Source: Amycolatopsis sp. FDAARGOS 1241 (GTDB lineage Bacteria > Actinomycetota > Actinomycetes > Mycobacteriales > Pseudonocardiaceae). From it: a stretch of 64,000 nucleotides of DNA. Below the pieces are notes generated by a model. It had not been told where the DNA came from. It did no database searches and saw only the letters and a list, made by a program, of their open reading frames with translations. Below, piece after piece: positions 47,727 to 56,893 of the stretch (its first letter is position 1; every line of letters begins with the position of its first letter). The position numbers and the translations under genes were made by a program. Where the stretch lies: the NCBI RefSeq assembly GCF_016889705.1, contig NZ_CP069526.1:9390001-9454000 (forward strand), written 5' to 3'.

Positions 47727-48547
47727 CTTCCGAAAACGGCAAGCAGACCACGCTCTCGGCCCGCGGCCTGGTGAAGCGCTACGGCCGCGTGACCGCGATC
47801 GACGGCGCCGACTTCGACCTCTACCCCGGTGAGGTGCTCGCCGTGGTCGGCGACAACGGCGCCGGGAAGTCGAGCCTCATCAAGGCGTTGTCCGGCGCGC
47901 TCGTGCCCGACGCGGGCGAGATCCGCGTGGACGGGCAGCTCGTGCACTTCAAGTCCCCTTTGGACGCTCGCCACCACGGGATCGAGACGGTGTACCAGGA
48001 CCTGGCCGTCGCGCCCGCGCTGGACATCGCGTCGAACATGTTCCTGGGCCGGGAAAAGCGGCTGCGCGGACCGTTCGGGGGACTGGCGCGAAAGCTCGAC
48101 ACGGGTGAGATGCGCAAGGAGGCGCAACGGATCCTCGATGAGCTGGGCATCAAGGTCAAGTCGATCACGCAGCCCGTCGAAACGCTCTCGGGTGGGCAGC
48201 GCCAGGGCGTCGCGGTGGCGCGCGCCGCGGCGTTCGGCACCAAGGCCGTGATCATGGACGAACCGACGGCCGCCCTCGGTGTCGCGGAGTCCGCGAAGGT
48301 GCTGGAGCTGATCGGCCGCATCCGCGACCGCGGGTTGCCGGTGGTGCTGATCAGCCACAACATGCCGCACGTGTTCGACATCGCCGACCGGATCCACGTG
48401 CACCGGCTCGGCAAGCGCGTGGCCGTGGTGTCGCCGAAGACGCACACGATGAACCAGGTCGTCGGCCTGCTCACGGGCGCTCTGCGGCTCGGCGACGACG
48501 GCGAGGTCGTGGAAGTCGCGGCCACCACGCACGCCGGGCTGACCTGA
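47723..48547 (+). CDS. Sugar ABC transporter ATP-binding protein
   Basis: 274 aa single-domain ATPase. Walker A GDNGAGKSS (near residue 45), signature LSGGQRQG (about 155), Walker B VIMDEPTAALG (about 175) and H-loop LISHNM. Many RbsA-type proteins carry two ATPase domains; this one has a single domain, as in the FrcA group. ATG at 47723 overlaps the permease stop. It energises uptake together with the permease and lipoprotein. Confidence 0.92.
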   Translation: MTSENGKQTTLSARGLVKRYGRVTAIDGADFDLYPGEVLAVVGDNGAGKSSLIKALSGALVPDAGEIRVDGQLVHFKSPLDARHHGIETVYQDLAVAPALDIASNMFLGREKRLRGPFGGLARKLDTGEMRKEAQRILDELGIKVKSITQPVETLSGGQRQGVAVARAAAFGTKAVIMDEPTAALGVAESAKVLELIGRIRDRGLPVVLISHNMPHVFDIADRIHVHRLGKRVAVVSPKTHTMNQVVGLLTGALRLGDDGEVVEVAATTHAGLT

Positions 48548-48548
48548 C

Positions 48549-49409
48549 GTGCGCGTGCTGCTGGCGGGGCTGTGCACGGTCGACGTCGTGCAGCGCGTGT
48601 CGGAGTTCCCGGCGCCGGGCGAAAAGGTGCAGTCGTTGCGGGTCGACGTCGCGGCCGGTGGGCCCGCGACCAACGCCGCGGTGACCGTGGCCGCGCTCGG
48701 CGCCGGCGCGACGCTCGTGACGGTCGTCGGCGCCCACCCGCTGGCAGCACTCGCGCACGGGGACCTCATCGCATGCGGGGTCGACGTCGTGGATCTCGAC
48801 CCCGACCGCACCGACCCGCCGCCGGTCAGCGCCGTGGTCGTGCGCGACTCCGACGGCGAGCGCACGGTCGTTTCGCGCAACGCGGCGGCCGACGCGCCGC
48901 TCACCGTCGGCGACGTCGAGCCGCTCGTGCGGGACGCGGGTGCGGTGCTCGTCGACGGCCACCACCCGGAGCTCGCGCTCGCGGTCGCGCGTGCGGCTCG
49001 ATCACTCGGGGTGCCCGTCGTGCTCGACGCCGGCAGCTGGAAACCCGTGCTGGAACGACTGTTGCCGCTGGTCGACGTCGCCGCGTGCTCCGCGCACTTC
49101 CGCGCGCCCGGCGCGAGCCTGAGGGAACGGGGAGTACCCGTCGTGATCGTGACCGCGGGGCCGGATCCCGTTCGCTGGAGCAGTGCGGAAGACTCGGGCC
49201 AGGTGCCTGTCAACGTTGTCGGAGCCCGGGACACACTGGGCGCCGGCGACGTGTGGCACGGTGCGCTGGCGCACGCGGTCGCGAGCGGCCGCGCGTCGGT
49301 GCCCGGGTGGATCCGGCACGCGAACGCGGTGGCCGCGGTTCGCGTCCGCCACGTCGGGCCGCGGTCGTGGACGGCGGCGATCTCGGAGTTGGGAGAAGGA
49401 GTGCGATGA
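48549..49409 (+). CDS. PfkB family carbohydrate kinase
   Basis: 286 aa ribokinase-like kinase. Pattern AAGGPATNAAVTVAALGA near residue 40 (substrate side) and DTLGAGDVWHGAL near residue 225 (anion hole with catalytic Asp) are the two PfkB signatures. It lies one base after the ATPase stop and ends inside the start of the next kinase gene, so it probably phosphorylates the imported sugar. GTG at 48549. Confidence 0.9.
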   Translation: MRVLLAGLCTVDVVQRVSEFPAPGEKVQSLRVDVAAGGPATNAAVTVAALGAGATLVTVVGAHPLAALAHGDLIACGVDVVDLDPDRTDPPPVSAVVVRDSDGERTVVSRNAAADAPLTVGDVEPLVRDAGAVLVDGHHPELALAVARAARSLGVPVVLDAGSWKPVLERLLPLVDVAACSAHFRAPGASLRERGVPVVIVTAGPDPVRWSSAEDSGQVPVNVVGARDTLGAGDVWHGALAHAVASGRASVPGWIRHANAVAAVRVRHVGPRSWTAAISELGEGVR

Positions 49410-50041
49410 CTGCGTTCGAAGACCTCCTGGCGCGGGCCGAAGGGCTCGCCAAGCCGCGGCAGCGCAGCGTGCTGGGCATCGTCGGCGCGCCTGCTTCCGG
49501 CAAGACCACGCTGGCCTGGGCGATCGCCGACGCGCTCGGTTCCCGCGCGGCCGTCGTCGGCATGGACGGCTTCCACCTCGCCCAGGTGGAGCTGCGACGG
49601 CTCGGGCGGACCGAGCGCAAGGGCGCGCCCGACACGTTCGACGCGGCCGGCTACGTCCACCTGATCCGCCGGCTGGCCGACGGCCGGGAAACCGTTTACG
49701 CGCCGGAGTTCCGCCGCGAGATCGAGGAGCCCATCGCCGGCGCGGTGCCGGTGGCGCCGGAGGTGCAGCTCGTGATCACCGAGGGCAACTACCTCCTGCT
49801 GCCCGACGACCCGTGGAGCGGCGTGCGCCGGTACCTCACCGAAGCGTGGTACCTCGCGCCCGACGAGCCGGAGCGGATCGAACGGCTGGTTTCGCGCCAC
49901 CGCCGCTACGGCCGGTCGCTGGTCGAGGCGCGCACGCGTGCGCTCGGCTCCGACCAGCGCAACGCCGACCTCATCGCGAACACCCGCGACCGAGCGGACC
50001 TCGTGCTGGAGAACCTTCCGCTCGTGAACTTCGCCCTGTGA
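49406..50041 (+). CDS. P-loop sugar or nucleoside kinase (FrcK/YggC-like)
   Basis: 211 aa P-loop kinase. Walker A GAPASGKTT near residue 28, then VGMDGFHLAQVELRRLGR, GAPDTFDAAGY, YAPEFRREIEEP and EGNYLLLPDDPWSGVR, the pattern of the PanK/uridine-kinase-like family to which FrcK and YggC belong. ATG at 49406 overlaps the preceding stop (ATGA). Two different kinases in one sugar operon suggest either two phosphorylation steps or alternative substrates. FrcK itself has no firmly known substrate. Confidence 0.85.
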   Translation: MTAFEDLLARAEGLAKPRQRSVLGIVGAPASGKTTLAWAIADALGSRAAVVGMDGFHLAQVELRRLGRTERKGAPDTFDAAGYVHLIRRLADGRETVYAPEFRREIEEPIAGAVPVAPEVQLVITEGNYLLLPDDPWSGVRRYLTEAWYLAPDEPERIERLVSRHRRYGRSLVEARTRALGSDQRNADLIANTRDRADLVLENLPLVNFAL

Positions 50042-50784
50042 CCGGAGTTCTGGTCGTCACCGGGGGCAGCCGCGGGATCGGCGCGGCGATCTGCGAGCTC
50101 GCCGCCTTGCGGGGGTACGACGTGGTGGTCAACTACTCCGGCGACTCCGAGCCGGCGCAGCAAGTCGTCGAGCAGGTGCGCGCGCACGGGCCCAAGGCGC
50201 TCGCCGTGCGGGCCGATGTCGCTGACGAACGCCAGGTGCGCAAGCTGTTCGGCACCGCCGGCGAGATGGGTTCGCTGGCGGGCGTGGTGAACAACGCGGC
50301 GATCGTGGGCCCCACGCCGGGCCGGCTCGACGAGCAGAGCGCGGCCACCGTGCGGCGCGTGCTCGAGGTCAACGTCGGCGGCGTGTTCCTGTGCTGCCGC
50401 GAGGCCGTGCGGCGGCTGTCGACGAAATACGGCGGGACCGGTGGCGCCATCGTCAACGTCTCCTCGACGGCGGCGCGCACGGGCTCCGCAGGCGAGTGGG
50501 TGCACTACGCGGCAACGAAGGCGGCCGTGAACACGCTCACCTACGGGCTCGCACAGGAGGTGGCCGCCGAAGGCATCCGGGTGAACGCCGTGGCGCCGGG
50601 CCTGATCGCCACGGGCTTGCACGAAGCCGCGGGGCTGCCGGACCGGCTCGAGCGGCTGGCGCCGGCCATCCCGCTGGGGCGCCCGGGTCAGCCGGCGGAA
50701 ATCGCGGAAGCGGTGCTGTGGCTGCTGTCCCCGGCGTCGTCGTTCACGGCCGGTGCCGTGCTGGAGGTCGGCGGCGGACGCTGA
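50038..50784 (+). CDS. Short-chain dehydrogenase of the sugar operon
   Basis: 248 aa. TGGSRGIG (residues 8-15), NNAA near 84, and YAATK (near 156) as catalytic Tyr and Lys, with NVSS carrying the Ser. C-terminal GGGR. It belongs to the classical SDRs that include sugar-alcohol and glucose dehydrogenases. GTG at 50038 overlaps the kinase stop (GTGA). It is the last gene of the operon and probably oxidises or reduces the imported compound, which fits a sugar alcohol or an aldose substrate, by inference only. Confidence 0.88.
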   Translation: MTGVLVVTGGSRGIGAAICELAALRGYDVVVNYSGDSEPAQQVVEQVRAHGPKALAVRADVADERQVRKLFGTAGEMGSLAGVVNNAAIVGPTPGRLDEQSAATVRRVLEVNVGGVFLCCREAVRRLSTKYGGTGGAIVNVSSTAARTGSAGEWVHYAATKAAVNTLTYGLAQEVAAEGIRVNAVAPGLIATGLHEAAGLPDRLERLAPAIPLGRPGQPAEIAEAVLWLLSPASSFTAGAVLEVGGGR

Positions 50785-51067
50785 CCGCTCGTCCCACACT
50801 GTGGGTGCCGGACCGGGATTGCCTGGCGGTGACGGACCGGTCTCGTCTCGGCGTCATCCCGTCACCTGGGACGCCCGGCGACGACGAGATCACGATTCGT
50901 GGCGGAAGTCGGTGAATCCGTCCGCCCGATCGGAGCTGCTGTGTCACCCTGGTGGAGCTCTCGGGGCCGTGGAATCGCCCCGCGGGCGCGGCGGCGCCGG
51001 TTCACAGGGTTGGGTGGCGAGCGCCCCGCTGCGCAACCGGGGGTCGGAAAGGACGGCCGCTCACACC

Positions 51068-51481
51068 ATGCCCAAGCTCACGTCTGTGCACCATCTGGCG
51101 CTCACCGTGACCGATGTGGAACGAAGCGTCCCGTGGTACGCGCGGGTGCTCGACCTCGAGGAGAGTCACCGCCGCGAAGACCCCGAGACGGGAGTCCACA
51201 AGGTGGTGCTCAAATCCGCCGGCGACGGCTTCTCCGTCGTCCTGGTCCAGCACCCGGACACCGAGCGCCGCGCGTTCGACGAACGCCGCACGGGCCTCGA
51301 CCACGTCGCGTTCTCCGTGTCGTCCAAGGCCGAACTCTGCGAGTGGGAAGCACGCCTGGCCGAGTACGGCGTCTCCTACCGCCCGCCGCGGACGTCGCGC
51401 ACCTTCGAAGGCTCCTCGGTCATCGTCTTCCGCGACCCGGACGGCATCCAGCTCGAGATCTGGTCCGACCCGGAGCTCTGA
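51068..51481 (+). CDS. VOC (glyoxalase/bleomycin resistance) family protein
   Basis: 137 aa with the paired beta-alpha-beta-beta-beta modules of vicinal oxygen chelate proteins. HHLALTVTDVERSVPWYARVL starts module 1 (in two blocks) with a metal-ligand His, GLDHVAFSV begins module 2 with a second His, and VIVFRDPDGIQLEIW ends with the conserved Glu. A metal-dependent lyase, dioxygenase or resistance role is possible. ATG at 51068. About 280 bp of spacer precede it; the gene converges on the next one with only 2 bp between stops. Confidence 0.87.
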   Translation: MPKLTSVHHLALTVTDVERSVPWYARVLDLEESHRREDPETGVHKVVLKSAGDGFSVVLVQHPDTERRAFDERRTGLDHVAFSVSSKAELCEWEARLAEYGVSYRPPRTSRTFEGSSVIVFRDPDGIQLEIWSDPEL

Positions 51482-51483
51482 CC

Positions 51484-52461
51484 TCAGCTCGTGCGCGGCA
51501 CGGCGAACATGTGCGTCATCGCCGCCGGGTGGGTGTCGGCGCTGCCGGTGCTGTCGGTGAGGTCCACGCCGCCGCCGACCAGGCCGACGTTGCCGGCCAA
51601 GTAGGTGCCGGTCACCTGCGCGTGCAGGTGCGTGCACCCCGGCTTCACGGCGACCCTGGTGTAGAGCGGGATCGCGGCGTGGTTGACACCCTGCTGGACG
51701 GTCTCGTCGGTCTGCACGACGGGCGCGCTCGCGCAGGTCGCGCCGCCGGACGTGGTCGCGGTCAGTGCGAAGCGGGCCTTCGAGTAGTTGTCCGGCGACT
51801 TGGCGCACACCGTGGTGCTGGCGCACCAGTGGAACTCGGTGTCCGCGATCACGTCGACGAAACTGAAGCCGAGCGGAATGTCGCGGTCGATCACCGGCGC
51901 CACCACCGTGGAGCTGAGTGTCGTGTTGCCGCTCGGCAGCGACTTCTGGATCGCCGCCCCGGTCACGTCGCCGGGAACCGGGTCCGGGGTGAACCGCACG
52001 GTACCGCTCACGGTCTCCTTCGCCACGTGGTCACCGGTCGACGACGTCCGCAGGTAGAGCGTGCAGGTGATCGTGCCCGCCTGCTTCGCGGTGACCAGGA
52101 AACGGTTGACGATCGTGATCTTCTGGTGCGCTGGGTCGCCGGTCGGTGGAAGCACATTCTCGCCCAGCACCACGTCGGATCCGCCGGCGCCCGAGCAGCG
52201 GATCTCGTTGTCGATCAGGTTCACGCCGTCGGCGTCCTGGGCCTTGAGTTCCGAGTAGACGTACGCGTTGGCCCCGGCGGGTAGCTGCTTCGACTCGATC
52301 GTCGCCATCGGGATGACGAGCTGGGTCGCGGAGTTCGGAATGCCAGTGACGATCCGCGGCCCGAAGTCCTGCGACGTCGCCGCTTGCGCCGGCCCGGGCG
52401 CCGCCATCACGGCAGCGAGCACCAACCCGGCCATGACCATGCTGCGCAACCCCAGTTTCAC
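51484..52461 (-). CDS. Secreted protein of unknown function
   Basis: 325 aa. Strong signal peptide (MVMAGLVLAAVMAAPGPAQA) after a basic start, then an exported beta-rich domain with several Cys pairs (EIRCSG with TITCTLYL, FHWCAST with VCAKSP, ATCASAP with KPGCTHL), suggesting disulfides. No known family is recognised. GTG at 52461 follows GAGGGGGAAC, better than an upstream in-frame ATG. It stands alone on the minus strand. Confidence 0.7.
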   Translation of the reverse strand: MKLGLRSMVMAGLVLAAVMAAPGPAQAATSQDFGPRIVTGIPNSATQLVIPMATIESKQLPAGANAYVYSELKAQDADGVNLIDNEIRCSGAGGSDVVLGENVLPPTGDPAHQKITIVNRFLVTAKQAGTITCTLYLRTSSTGDHVAKETVSGTVRFTPDPVPGDVTGAAIQKSLPSGNTTLSSTVVAPVIDRDIPLGFSFVDVIADTEFHWCASTTVCAKSPDNYSKARFALTATTSGGATCASAPVVQTDETVQQGVNHAAIPLYTRVAVKPGCTHLHAQVTGTYLAGNVGLVGGGVDLTDSTGSADTHPAAMTHMFAVPRTS

Positions 52462-52579
52462 GACGTTCCCCCTCGGTCCCAGGTCGTGTGCCGGGTCATT
52501 GTTGGGTCGTGAGGTCTGTGCCGTCAACGGCCGAGAAGTCCGGTTGACCCGAACAGGCGGTCCATCCTGGCCGACCGGC

Positions 52580-53248
52580 TCACGCCCGGACGTCGTCGGG
52601 TTCCTCGACCGGGCGGCGCATCTCCTGGCGGTAGCGCAGGACGCCGTAGCCGGTGCCCAGCACGAAGAACGCCACGCTCACCCACAGCGCAGCCGTCTTC
52701 AGCCACGGCAGCACGTCGAGCAGGCCGGCGCCGTAGTAGCCAAGCAGCACGAGCGTGGGCACCCACAGCAGACCGCCCAGGCTGGTCGCGAGCAGGAAGC
52801 GGCGCGGGTCCATGCGCGCGGCCCCGGCGATGAGCGGTGCCAGCGTGCGGATCCACGGGATCCAGCGCGCGGCGACGATCGCGAAGAATCCCTTGCGGTC
52901 CAGGAACCGTTGCGCGCGATCGAGGTTGTGCCGGTTGAGCACCTTGCCGCCGCGGCGCGCGATGAAGCGCGTGCCCGTGCTGCGGCCGATGTAGTAGCCC
53001 ACCTGGTTGCCGCCGACGGCGACGACGAGCGCGGCGCCCGAGAGCAGCCACGCGTTCGCGTCGGAACCGTGCTGCGCCAGCACCACACCCGCGCCGAAGA
53101 GCAGCGAATCGCCGGGCAGGAAGAGCCCGACGATGAGCGCGCATTCGACGAACACGAAGGAAAGCACGATCACCCACACGAGCAGCGGGCCGGCGGTGTC
53201 CAGCCAGCTCTCGCCCACGCCGGCGGCCTCGATGCTTGCGACGTTCAC
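52580..53248 (-). CDS. DedA family membrane protein (copy 1)
   Basis: 222 aa DedA/SNARE-associated protein. Features are ECALIVGLFLPGDSLLFGAG (the re-entrant E-x-x-x-x-x-x-x-PG-E/D motif), GNQVGYYIGR, and the FIARRGGK and ARWIPWIRTLAPLIAGAARM segments (F/Y-x-x-R-W/F-I-P-x-x-R). Such proteins are thought to translocate undecaprenyl phosphate or phospholipids. Start GTG at 53248. A second DedA lies at 59641-60354. No operon partner. Confidence 0.9.
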   Translation of the reverse strand: MNVASIEAAGVGESWLDTAGPLLVWVIVLSFVFVECALIVGLFLPGDSLLFGAGVVLAQHGSDANAWLLSGAALVVAVGGNQVGYYIGRSTGTRFIARRGGKVLNRHNLDRAQRFLDRKGFFAIVAARWIPWIRTLAPLIAGAARMDPRRFLLATSLGGLLWVPTLVLLGYYGAGLLDVLPWLKTAALWVSVAFFVLGTGYGVLRYRQEMRRPVEEPDDVRA

Positions 53249-53386
53249 GCGGAGAGCCTACGTGGCCGTAATCGGCGTGGAATACGGAACCATCGAATCC
53301 TGCCTTCCGGTCACTTTCGGTATTCCTGCGATGAACGGCGCGTTCACCTCTCGCGGAAAACACACGCCACGTTGGAAGAAACGAAC

Positions 53387-53416
53387 GGACCGCCCGGGAC
53401 AGTTCCCGGGCGGTCC
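53387..53416 (-). terminator. Terminator of the marR-MFS-yceI operon
   Basis: GGACCGCCCGGGA (53387-53399) pairs perfectly with TCCCGGGCGGTCC (53404-53416) around a 4-nt loop. Read on the minus strand it is followed by CGTTCGTTTCTTCC. It lies 24 bp after the YceI stop. Confidence 0.8.
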
Positions 53417-53440
53417 GCTGGAAAACGCGTCAGAACTTGC

Positions 53441-54265
53441 TCAGAACTGGGGCAGGGACTCGCCTTGCACCGCTTCGATGTCCAGCTCCACCTTCACCGT
53501 GGTGCCGATCGCGGCGACACCCGCTCGGACCATCGCGCTGTAGTTGATCGCGAAGTCGTTGCGGTGCAGCTGCGTTTCGGCGTGGAACGCGGCGCGCACG
53601 CCGCCCCACGGGTCGGGGCCGTGGCCCTGGTAGCGCAGGTCGAGCTCCACCTGGCGGCGTTCGCCGTGCAGCGTCAGCTCACCCAGCAGCACCCACGTGT
53701 CCGTGCCGCGCTGCGACAGGCCCGTGCTCTCGAACGTGATGAGCGGGTAGGCCTCCACGTCCAGGAACTCGGCCGAGCGCAGGTGGTCGTCGCGCATCTT
53801 GATGCCGGTCTCGATGCTGCCCGCCTTGATCTCGGCGCGCACCGTCGAACGCTCCACCGGGCGCGCGATCTCGATGCGCCCGCCGACGTCGGGGAACCGC
53901 ACCTTGATGCTCGCGATGCCCATGTGCCGCGCGGTGGCGACCACCGACGTGTGCACCGGGTCGATCGTCCACGGCCCGGCCGGCGGCAGCTCGACGGCTT
54001 CGGCCACCGGGGCCAGGGCGATGTCGCCCAGGAGCCCGGCGCCGTCGGAGCCGATCTGCACCGTGCGCGCGGTCGGGGTGTACCCCGGCGCCGTGATCAC
54101 GGCGGTGTAGACGCCCGGGGGCAGCGGGTCGGTGGCCACTGCCCCCTTCGCGTCGGTGATCTGACGGGCGACCTGGCGGCCGTTGAGGTCGGTCACCGTG
54201 AGCACGGCGTTCTCCACCGGCCAGCCGCCATTGGCTCGCAGCTGTCCTCGCAGGCCCGCGCTCAT
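53441..54265 (-). CDS. YceI family lipocalin-like protein with N-terminal CarboxypepD_reg-like domain
   Basis: 274 aa. Residues 1-85 form a beta-sandwich like those on the exporter (LRGQLRANGGWPVENAVLTV, then PPGVYTAVITAPGYTPT). Residues about 92-274 are a YceI domain: WTIDPVHTSVVATARHMGIA, KVRFPDVGG, SIETGIKMRDDHLRSAEFLD, ELTLHGERRQVELDLRY and the end AIGTTVKVELDIEA. YceI proteins are lipocalin-like barrels that bind isoprenoid or other lipids. There is no signal peptide, so it is likely cytoplasmic. ATG at 54265 overlaps the exporter stop (ATGA), so it is coupled to the exporter. Confidence 0.85.
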   Translation of the reverse strand: MSAGLRGQLRANGGWPVENAVLTVTDLNGRQVARQITDAKGAVATDPLPPGVYTAVITAPGYTPTARTVQIGSDGAGLLGDIALAPVAEAVELPPAGPWTIDPVHTSVVATARHMGIASIKVRFPDVGGRIEIARPVERSTVRAEIKAGSIETGIKMRDDHLRSAEFLDVEAYPLITFESTGLSQRGTDTWVLLGELTLHGERRQVELDLRYQGHGPDPWGGVRAAFHAETQLHRNDFAINYSAMVRAGVAAIGTTVKVELDIEAVQGESLPQF

Positions 54266-56886
54266 GAGCGGTCGACCAGCTCGTCGAGTGCCTGGTCGTA
54301 GCTCAGGCGCACGTCGTGCTCGGCCTCGCCGTCCGACAGCGTCACCTGGCTGGTGGCCGGCGGGTAACCGCTCGCCACCACGGTGTACGCGCCGACCGGC
54401 AGGTCGCTCACCACGTACCGGCCCTCGCTGTCGGTGCGGGCGACCGCCGCGACGTTGCCGTTCGCGTCGAGCACGGTGATCCGCGCGTCCGGCACGATCC
54501 GCTCGCCCTCGGTGCGTGCGACGCCTTGCAACAGCACGGCACCGGCCAGCTCGACGTCGTGGCGCAGCACGCCGCTGTCGGGCACGGTCAGGGTGACCGC
54601 CACCGGGCGGTAGTGCGGACCGCTGGCGACCAGCGTGTACTGGCCCGCGCCGACCCCGCTGAAGGTGTAGACACCGTCGTCGGCCGTGATGAAGGCGCCG
54701 TTGACCTCACCGCGCGAGTCGGTGAGCGTCACGGTCGCGTTGGCCAGCGGGGAACCGATCCCCACCGACCGCACGACACCGGTCAGCTCGCCCGAGCCGG
54801 TGAGCGTCACGTCGAGCTTCGCCGGCCCGCCGCCGACGACCACGCTGGAGGCCTGCGGCTGGTGGCCGGGTGCGGCCACGATCAGCACGTACGTGCCCGG
54901 GCCCTGCGTCGGCACCGAGTAGCTGCCGTCGCCGTTGCCGGTCGCTCGCGCGACCTGGCGGCCCTGCTGGTCGATCAGGGTCAGCGCGGCGGCGCTGACG
55001 TGGCTGCCGTCCTGCCGGCGCACGTGGCCGGTCACCGGGGGACCGCCCGCGCCCAGCGGCACATCGACACCCGCACCCGCGACCGAGTTCGTGATCGGCA
55101 TGGGCAGCGAGCCCGAAACCGCCTCCGGGTCGCCGTGACCGTTGTTGCTCATCGCGTGCCTTCCACCCACGCCGGCGAGAACGGGTTCCCGCGGCTTTTG
55201 TTCCTCGAACAGCGAGCCCGTGGTGGCCGCGTCGTCGATGGTGGTCGCCATCGGCTCGTCGTTCGCTTCGAGCAGCGCCTCGCCGCCCTCCATCGCCGCG
55301 GCCGCCGGGGAGGTGCCCGCGAGCGGGATCTCCTTCATGAACAGCAGCACGATCGTCGCGAGCAGCGACACCGCGGCGGCGACGTAGAACACCGTGGTGA
55401 TCGACTCGGTGAACCCGACGAGGATCGGCGTCCGGACCGCCGGCGGCAGCGTCTGGATGACGCTGGTGTTGCTCGAGAGACCGGCCAGCTGCCCACCGGC
55501 TCCGGCCGGCGCGTGCCCGCCGAAGGCCTTGGTGATGTTGCCCGGCAGCACGTTGAACAGGATGGTCAGGAAGACCGCGACACCCGCCGTACCACCGATC
55601 TGGCGGAAGAACGTCGCCGACGCGGTCGAGACACCGATGTCCTTGCGTGGCCCGGCGTTCTGCACCGCGATGACGAGCGTCTGCATGCACTGGCCGAGGC
55701 CGAGACCGATCACGGCGGCGGCGACCATCGGCAGCCACAGCTTCGAGTCGTACTTCACCTGGGCGAAGATGACCGCGCCACCGGCGATCAGCAGCGTGCC
55801 GATGATCGGGAAAGCCTTGTAGCGCCCGGTCTTCGACGTGATCCGGCCCGACAGGATCGAACCGGTCATGATGCCGGCCATCAGCGGCAGCATCAGCAGC
55901 CCCGACGCGGTCGGCGAGTAACCCAGCACCACCTGGTAGTACTGCGGGATCATCGTGATCGCGCCGAACATCGCGACACCGACGATGACACCACCGACGA
56001 TCGCGACGGTGAACGTCGAGTTCTTGAACAGCCGCAGCGGAATCAGCGCCGCGTCCTTCATCAGCTTCTCGACGACGATGAAGAGGATCACGCCGAAGCC
56101 GCCGATGGCGTAGCAGATGATGGACTTGGTGTCGCCCCAGCCCCACTTCTGGCCCTGCTCGGCCACGATGAGGAACGGCACCACCGCGATGACCATGGCC
56201 AGCGCGCCCCACCAGTCGATCCGGTGGTTCTGGCGGCTGTGCGGCACGTTGAGGACCCGGCCCACCACGAGGAACGCGATGACCCCGATGGGCACGTTGA
56301 TCAGGAAGACCCAGCGCCAGCCGGCGATGCCGGCGAGGCTGTCGAAGCCCGCGAAGAACCCGCCCAGAACCGGGCCGATCACCGTGGACAGGCCGAACAC
56401 GGCCAGGAAGTAACCCTGGTACCGGGCCCGCTGGCGGGGCGGCACGATGTCGCCGATGATCGTCAGGGCCAGCGACATCAGACCGCCGGCGCCGATGCCT
56501 TGCACGGCGCGGAAAGCGGCCAGTTCGTACATCGACTGCGAGAAGGTCGAAGCCAGTGAACCGGCGACGAAGATGGCGATCGCCGCGAGGTAGAACGGCT
56601 TGCGGCCGTAGATGTCGGAGAGCTTGCCGTAGATCGGCGTCGCGATGGTCGACGTGATCAGGTACGCGGTGGTCACCCACGCCTGCAGGTCGAAGCCCTG
56701 CAGGTCGTTCGCGATCCGGACGATCGACGTGCTCACGATCGTCTGGTCGAGCGCGGCGAGGAACATGCCGCACATCAGGCCGCTGATGATCGTGAGGATC
56801 TGGCGGTGACTCAGCCCCAGTGCGTCAGCGCCGGCAGCGGGTTGTCCCACCCGCTGCTGAGGTTCTTTCTGGACGGTGGACGTCAT
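54262..56886 (-). CDS. DHA2 (14-helix) MFS exporter with three C-terminal CarboxypepD_reg-like domains
   Basis: 874 aa. Residues 1-540 are a DHA2 exporter: LDQTIVSTSIVRIANDL in helix 1, GKLSDIYGRK motif A, GPVLGGFFAG in helix 5, and 14 helices in all. A linker of about 70 residues follows. Three beta-sandwich domains make up the C-terminus: GHVRRQDGSHVSAAALTL onward, LTGVVRSVGIGSPLANATVT onward, and LQGVARTEGERIVPDARITV onward, each with a G-x-Y-x-x-x-G/P-V-G/P-x-G-x-Y-T-x-x-V/A-S-G pattern. They are the same kind as in the exporter at 22241. Because 14-helix exporters have a cytoplasmic C-terminus, these domains should face the cytosol. Start ATG at 56886, 7 bp after MarR. Confidence 0.88.
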   Translation of the reverse strand: MTSTVQKEPQQRVGQPAAGADALGLSHRQILTIISGLMCGMFLAALDQTIVSTSIVRIANDLQGFDLQAWVTTAYLITSTIATPIYGKLSDIYGRKPFYLAAIAIFVAGSLASTFSQSMYELAAFRAVQGIGAGGLMSLALTIIGDIVPPRQRARYQGYFLAVFGLSTVIGPVLGGFFAGFDSLAGIAGWRWVFLINVPIGVIAFLVVGRVLNVPHSRQNHRIDWWGALAMVIAVVPFLIVAEQGQKWGWGDTKSIICYAIGGFGVILFIVVEKLMKDAALIPLRLFKNSTFTVAIVGGVIVGVAMFGAITMIPQYYQVVLGYSPTASGLLMLPLMAGIMTGSILSGRITSKTGRYKAFPIIGTLLIAGGAVIFAQVKYDSKLWLPMVAAAVIGLGLGQCMQTLVIAVQNAGPRKDIGVSTASATFFRQIGGTAGVAVFLTILFNVLPGNITKAFGGHAPAGAGGQLAGLSSNTSVIQTLPPAVRTPILVGFTESITTVFYVAAAVSLLATIVLLFMKEIPLAGTSPAAAAMEGGEALLEANDEPMATTIDDAATTGSLFEEQKPREPVLAGVGGRHAMSNNGHGDPEAVSGSLPMPITNSVAGAGVDVPLGAGGPPVTGHVRRQDGSHVSAAALTLIDQQGRQVARATGNGDGSYSVPTQGPGTYVLIVAAPGHQPQASSVVVGGGPAKLDVTLTGSGELTGVVRSVGIGSPLANATVTLTDSRGEVNGAFITADDGVYTFSGVGAGQYTLVASGPHYRPVAVTLTVPDSGVLRHDVELAGAVLLQGVARTEGERIVPDARITVLDANGNVAAVARTDSEGRYVVSDLPVGAYTVVASGYPPATSQVTLSDGEAEHDVRLSYDQALDELVDRS

Positions 56887-56893
56887 CTTCTTC

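Noticed and set aside
50785..51067. Additional N-terminal coding region of the VOC protein
   Set aside because: The frame is open upstream, but the translation has no similarity to the VOC fold and the family length fits ATG at 51068.
52268..54301. 677-aa plus-strand frame over the DedA and YceI genes
   Set aside because: Antisense to three recognisable genes and without homology.
54316..56559. 747-aa plus-strand frame over the DHA2 exporter
   Set aside because: Antisense shadow of the exporter; Arg/His-rich with no domain.
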